Source: Membranipora membranacea (Eukaryota > Bryozoa > Gymnolaemata > Cheilostomatida > Membraniporidae). Taken from it: DNA of 64,000 nucleotides. The notes beneath the pieces were generated by a model. That model had not been told where the DNA came from. It did not search any database and was given only the letters and a program-made list of their open reading frames with translations. This document shows positions 59,910 through 64,000 of the stretch, piece after piece; the first letter of the stretch is position 1; every line of letters starts with the position of its first letter. Both the position numbers and the translations under genes were made by a program. The stretch is from assembly GCA_914767715.1 (NCBI GenBank), contig OU612070.1, positions 22,742,025 to 22,806,024 of the forward strand. The letters run 5' to 3'.

Positions 59910-60200
59910 ACTTTGAAAATTACATATTCGGGCTGCTTTATATGATATGGTTTTAAGTCTTGGGTGCTTGTAGACTTACACAGTACATATCTTTATCTTC
60001 TCAAACAGAACTCTATTAACTTGACTTGACTTTACTGGATTACAGTAAATAATTAACAGCCTCCTGGACTGCTTATGTGTATTATTATGTATTACTTCTT
60101 ATCGAAATTAGTCTCTTGATTTTTTTAAAAGTTGATTACAAACTACAAAATACATACTCATTGCAAATAGGTACTTGGATACCGGTATAAATTTATTACA

Positions 60201-60965
60201 ACTGCTCCAACGCTCACGATGATAAATCATTCTTGCTCTGACAATTAATTGCTAATGGTACACTGGCCTGACCATGTATTACTACTGCTCTGACGCTCAT
60301 GATGATAAATCATTCTTGCTCTGACAATTAATTGCAAATGCGTACACTGGCCTCACCATGTATTACTACTGCTCTGACGCTCATGATGATAAATCATTCT
60401 TGCTCTGACAATTAATTGCAAATGCGTACACTGGCCTCACCATGTATTACTACTGCTCTGACGCTCATGATGATAAATAATTCTTGCTCTGACAATTAAT
60501 TGCAAATGCGTACACTGACCTGACCACCTATGACTACTGCTCTGACGTTAACCATTTTTATAATAGACCTGAGACCAGTTTCAATTAGAACAGTCACTAA
60601 CTAGTCGTTCACTCGTAGCATTGTGTTATGCACAATGTCATACAGATTGTATAGAAAACATAAGTAATTATTTTGTGTGCTGTGCCTATGCAAATGCAAG
60701 ACAATTCGTAGCAAAAACTGATTCAATAACCATGGATTTAGTGCTAACTTTTAAGAGCCCACTCATGATGGTCATTAAAATCTGTTGCTAACGACTGAAT
60801 TGAATCAGTTGCTACCTTCTAAGTGGGTAAGTAGCAGTCACTATGGTTATTGAATAATCTTATATAAATTACTATTTAACGACAGATTTTAGTGACCATT
60901 GCTAGCGACTGTTCTAATTGAAACCAGTCCCTGCTCTGACAATTAATTGCAAATGCATACATTGT
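60201..60965 (+). repeat. 84-bp tandem array, split by a MITE
   Basis: ACTGCTC(T/C) unit starts lie at 60201, 60284, 60368, 60452 and 60536 (periods 83, 84, 84, 84). A unit reads ACTGCTCTGACGCTCATGAT, then AAATCATTCTTGCTCTGACA, then ATTAATTGCAAATGCGTACA. The fifth unit stops at ~60546 and the sequence resumes at 60931 with CTGCTCTGACAATTAATTGC. Confidence 0.9.
60570..60929. mobile_element. MITE-like element with ~22-bp terminal inverted repeats
   Basis: ACCAGTTTCAATTAGAACAG at the left pairs with CTGTTCTAATTGAAACCAGT at the right, followed by GTC(A/G)CTA. Internal subterminal repeats (AAAATCTGTTGCTAACGACT and its inverted counterpart) are also present. It interrupts the 84-bp array. Length about 360 bp. 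Confidence 0.85.
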
Positions 60966-61029
60966 TTTTAGAAATGCATGTTATGACAATGGATACATTT
61001 CTCACTAATGGACTCAAGCCTCAAGCGGT

Positions 61030-62765
61030 ATATAAAAAAACTCATTATTATTAAGTAATTAAGCCTTTCAAAACAAACTGATTATCAATTAAATCACCAA
61101 AAATGCATATAAAACCGGCATGGTAATTATTGTCGTTATTTCTCCTCTGATTCTAAGAACTCACTCAGTCAACCTCTATGCCAATAACATGTAGTGAGAT
61201 CGGCTCACATTCTTCTACCCGAAGACCGACACAAAGGAAAAATATACCGAAGCTACACGACCAACCATCATATAATTCATAGCTAGCATTGCCAGGCTCT
61301 AAAAGGAATCATGTAGCCTGATGTTAAACAAACTTATTGCATTACATATTTATCATATAAATATATATGTAGGCCTATATCATTCCTAAATGGCCTGAGT
61401 CTTAGCTTCAGCAACAAAGTCAAGATATTATTTCCAGGCTATAAACACCTAATTCTCTGTTTGTAATCGTTATATAATTTAATTTGGGTCACTGTTCACT
61501 TTTATAGGCAGACTAGCCTGAGGAATGCCCTGTGTTTTGATATAGTTTAACCTGTATAATCTTACTGATATCTATCCAAATGACACCAGATAGTGTTATC
61601 ATCAGATTGATTCTAATGCTAGCTTCATGTTGGCATCTGAGGGTATAACCAACATCGAAGTGATTAATGACATTTATCTCTCATTGGAGGTAGAGAGGCC
61701 AGCATCGCAGATGGAGCAGCTCTAGGCCTTCTGGTAGTTACCAACATGTAATGTTGTGTTAGTGCAAAAGCGTTTTCTGATCAACCACAAACATCCTCCA
61801 CCCCTGATTTGATTTGAAGCTTCAGAGTCCCTGTAAACATAAAAACCATCAAAAGCAATGTTATTGTCATCACTTGTACCATTTAACCAGGTCCGTTAAT
61901 GTGATTGTACTAGAATTTTTGTAGGCATAGCGAAATTTAATTAAGCAGAAGAGTTAATCAGATTTTTAATATAAATTCGAGCATTGGCAAGTATAATTGA
62001 GGGTAATGGGAGCTTTCGTTAGACAACATCAGCCTTTGCGCTTACTGCCTGCTTGTTTTCCATGTTGTTCTTTTCTGATAATCGCATGAGGAATGTCACT
62101 TTTGGTGTTATAGTGGTCAATGCTATTTTGACTATGCTTCATGAGTTTCAGCAGAGCATCTCGAGTGTGTGTAATGAGAGTTGATGTTCTTTGGAATATG
62201 CGTCTTTTAGGTTCCAACAGTTATCTACCAGTGATCTAAGGTAATAAATATCCAGCTATTTGGGGTAGTTGTGTCTCATTTGAATAGGTTTATACAGGTT
62301 AAAAGTGAACATTGACCACTAAACTAATTATCTAAAGATTACAAACAGAGAATTAACTCTTTATAGCCTGGAAATAATCTATCCAGAAGCTAAGATTCTG
62401 GCCATTTAGGATTGATATATTATAATTATATGTATATATATAAGATTTCAAATGTAGTACAATAAGTCTGCTTACTATCAGGTTTCATGACTTCTTTTAA
62501 AGCCTTGCTATGCTAGCTATGGATTGGATTATCGTTGGCCATTTAGCTTCGGTCTTTCCTTCATAAAAGGTTTCAGATGAATCAATGTGGGAAAATCTTA
62601 CAATATGTTATTGGAACAGAGGTAGAGTGAATGAATTCTTAGAATCAGAGGAAAAATAGAGACGGTTAATTAATATGTCGGTTTTGTATAAGTAATATCT
62701 GTGATTTAATTGATATTCTTTGAAATGCTAAATTATTGGTGAGTCCAACATTTTTTTGCGAAGAT
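61030..62765. mobile_element. Foldback element with ~460-bp inverted arms
   Basis: Left arm 61030-61510 and right arm 62290-62765 are diverged reverse complements over their full length. Shared landmarks are CTCTGATTCTAAGAA, CCAATAACAT, CCGAAGCTA, CATAGCTAGCAT, AGCCTGATG/AACCTGATAG, CCTAAATGGCC, TTATTTCCAGGCTATAAA and TTCTCTGTTTGTAATC. The ~780-bp middle holds a small minus-strand frame. This is probably one complete non-autonomous copy of the family seen at 58.7 and 62.9 kb. Confidence 0.8.
62029..62217 (-). CDS. Small basic open frame inside the foldback element, uncertain
   Basis: 62 codons containing TLITHTRDALLKLMKHSQNS and a Lys/Arg-rich end (KQAGSKRKG). It is flanked by the element's arms and could be the last exon of a lost transposase or chance. 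No domain is recognised. Confidence 0.25.
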   Translation of the reverse strand: MEPKRRIFQRTSTLITHTRDALLKLMKHSQNSIDHYNTKSDIPHAIIRKEQHGKQAGSKRKG

Positions 62766-62877
62766 AACTCGGCTAAAATAACAACCTAAATAATTATTCA
62801 TACCACAAATTGCTGCAGTGACATGACCTGCAGTCTTTGTGATTTGCTATTGCTAGCTTCTAGTTGTAATGTGTGAT

Positions 62878-63055
62878 TGGCATAGAGTAGATTGAATGAA
62901 CCCTTGGAATCAGAGAAAAAATAGAGACAAGTAATTACAATGGCGGTTTTATCTAACCAGTCAGGGTTTCTTTAAAGCGCTTAACTATCGGGTGAGTTTA
63001 CCGACATGTGAAATTTGAAAATAATAACCTCGATAATAGTCATACCATGTAAATT
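62878..63055 (+). repeat. Another fragment of the foldback family
   Basis: It is a direct, diverged repeat of about 62617-62790 (TAGA(G)TGAATGAA, TTGGAATCAGAG, AATAGAGAC, GGTGAGTTTACCGACATG). Confidence 0.7.
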
Positions 63056-63949
63056 TTATGCTGTAAAATTTAATCGAAAGTATGGTGATCAGAGCATAAC
63101 TTTGATGATGCAGCATTTAGAATATTGCTTTTCAATGTGCTATGCCAATATGTTCTACATAATGATGTCTCTCTATTGAAGAAGATATACCCATTTATTT
63201 AATATTATTAGCCATTTTCAATTCTTGAGGGGCATTGCTATAAACTGAAGAATCCGTTTGGTATGAAAGCCTGATATGAATTTAATTACCTAGTTAATGT
63301 ACAATACTTGTCAATGTATTTCATAACAAATGACCCTAGAATTTTTTTCAACGTGTCAGCTGATCCACAATCTAGGTTTGAATCACTATATCTCCCTCTA
63401 TTCTAGCTAATAGCCTAAAATGTCTCCTTTTTTCCTACTTATCGACTATCAAAGAAAACAAAGTTTAGCGCAATTATCGATCTTCAAGCTTGACCCAGGA
63501 TTTTAATGTGTGGCATCCATTTTGAAAAAAACTAGGTAACTAATAACAAAATATATTATGTAGCTGATAAATGTGATATGTTATCATTATCTCAGGTGGC
63601 TTGCGCAGTGCAATAACCTGATTATACTCCCTACTGTCAGGTGGCATATGACTGTCACAATGGATTGCACCAACTTCAATAATTCAATGTTGATTTCAAT
63701 AACCCTTAGGTTTTATCTCACAAATATTTTAGACATCGGTACTAATGCTGAGTAATAGCTGCAATCAGTCTTGCCTAGTCTGTTAGTTAGAAACTAGCAG
63801 CCTTCTTCGGAAAATTGATATTAAAATTATATTACACTGGTGTTTTATTTTGACCTTTAGGTTGACAATATGACTGGGCATTCATTGACATACCCCATTC
63901 TATCATAATCATATGACATCAATAACTTTTTTCTCAAATCATTTGACGA

Positions 63950-64000
63950 CATAGACTTAATAATAAACCTAGACAGGACACTGTATGGAGCATTAGCATT
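63950..64000 (+). repeat. Dispersed repeat, copy 3, running to the window edge
   Basis: ATAGACTTAATAATAAACCT, then AGACAGGACACTGTAT is the start of the repeat at 29362. After that it diverges or is cut by the edge. Confidence 0.65.

Noticed and set aside
58698-61240. One 2.5-kb transposon carrying the hAT exon between the inverted copies
   Set aside because: The two copies face each other with their outer ends, so the interval lies between elements rather than inside one.

Overview
This window is eukaryotic, almost certainly an animal and probably a marine invertebrate. It is AT-rich, its genes are split by GT-AG introns, it carries tRNA-derived SINEs and decayed non-LTR retrotransposons, and it has animal-specific gene families (a FRMD6/Willin-like FERM protein and a MAP2/tau-type microtubule-binding protein). 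There are no operons or bacterial signals. I cannot name the species.
Layout: (1) 1-4007, minus strand: 5' half of a FRMD6-like FERM gene that runs off the left edge. (2) 8312-13031, minus: a complete-looking six-exon tau/MAP-like gene with four microtubule-binding repeats. Its introns hold a GC-rich inverted-repeat element and a 49-bp triplicate. (3) 14.5-26.8 kb: three tandem copies of a segment with an unrecognised two-exon gene on the minus strand. Two copies are intact and one is frameshifted. The copies share SINE-like flanks, and the cluster is joined by a 9-bp-TSD foldback element, a LINE fragment and an unrelated HTH-like exon. (4) 23.3-24.3 kb: an old, decayed tandem array. (5) 30.5-34.1 kb, minus: a small PH-like-domain gene. 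(6) 32.5-43.1 kb: mostly transposon debris (LINE pieces on both strands, SINEs, a foldback). (7) 43.1-53.6 kb: a repeat-rich block. At its centre an inverted-repeat-bounded segment of about 4 kb (47558-51511) carries a multi-exon gene of an unnamed family plus a six-copy 175-bp array. About 1.8 kb of related direct repeat lies on each side. (8) 53.6-55.1 kb: a decayed Rex1/CR1-like LINE. (9) 58.7-63.1 kb: copies of a long-armed foldback family, a SINE, a hAT transposase last exon with a frameshift, and an 84-bp tandem array split by a MITE.
The host genes look like ordinary cell-biology genes: FERM/Hippo-type scaffold, microtubule-associated protein, PH adaptor. The tandem family has acidic tails with two psi-K-x-E motifs and may be nuclear. 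The best candidate for something undescribed is the 47.56-51.51 kb element. All exon models were built by hand from splice sites and reading phase. No alignment or database search was run.
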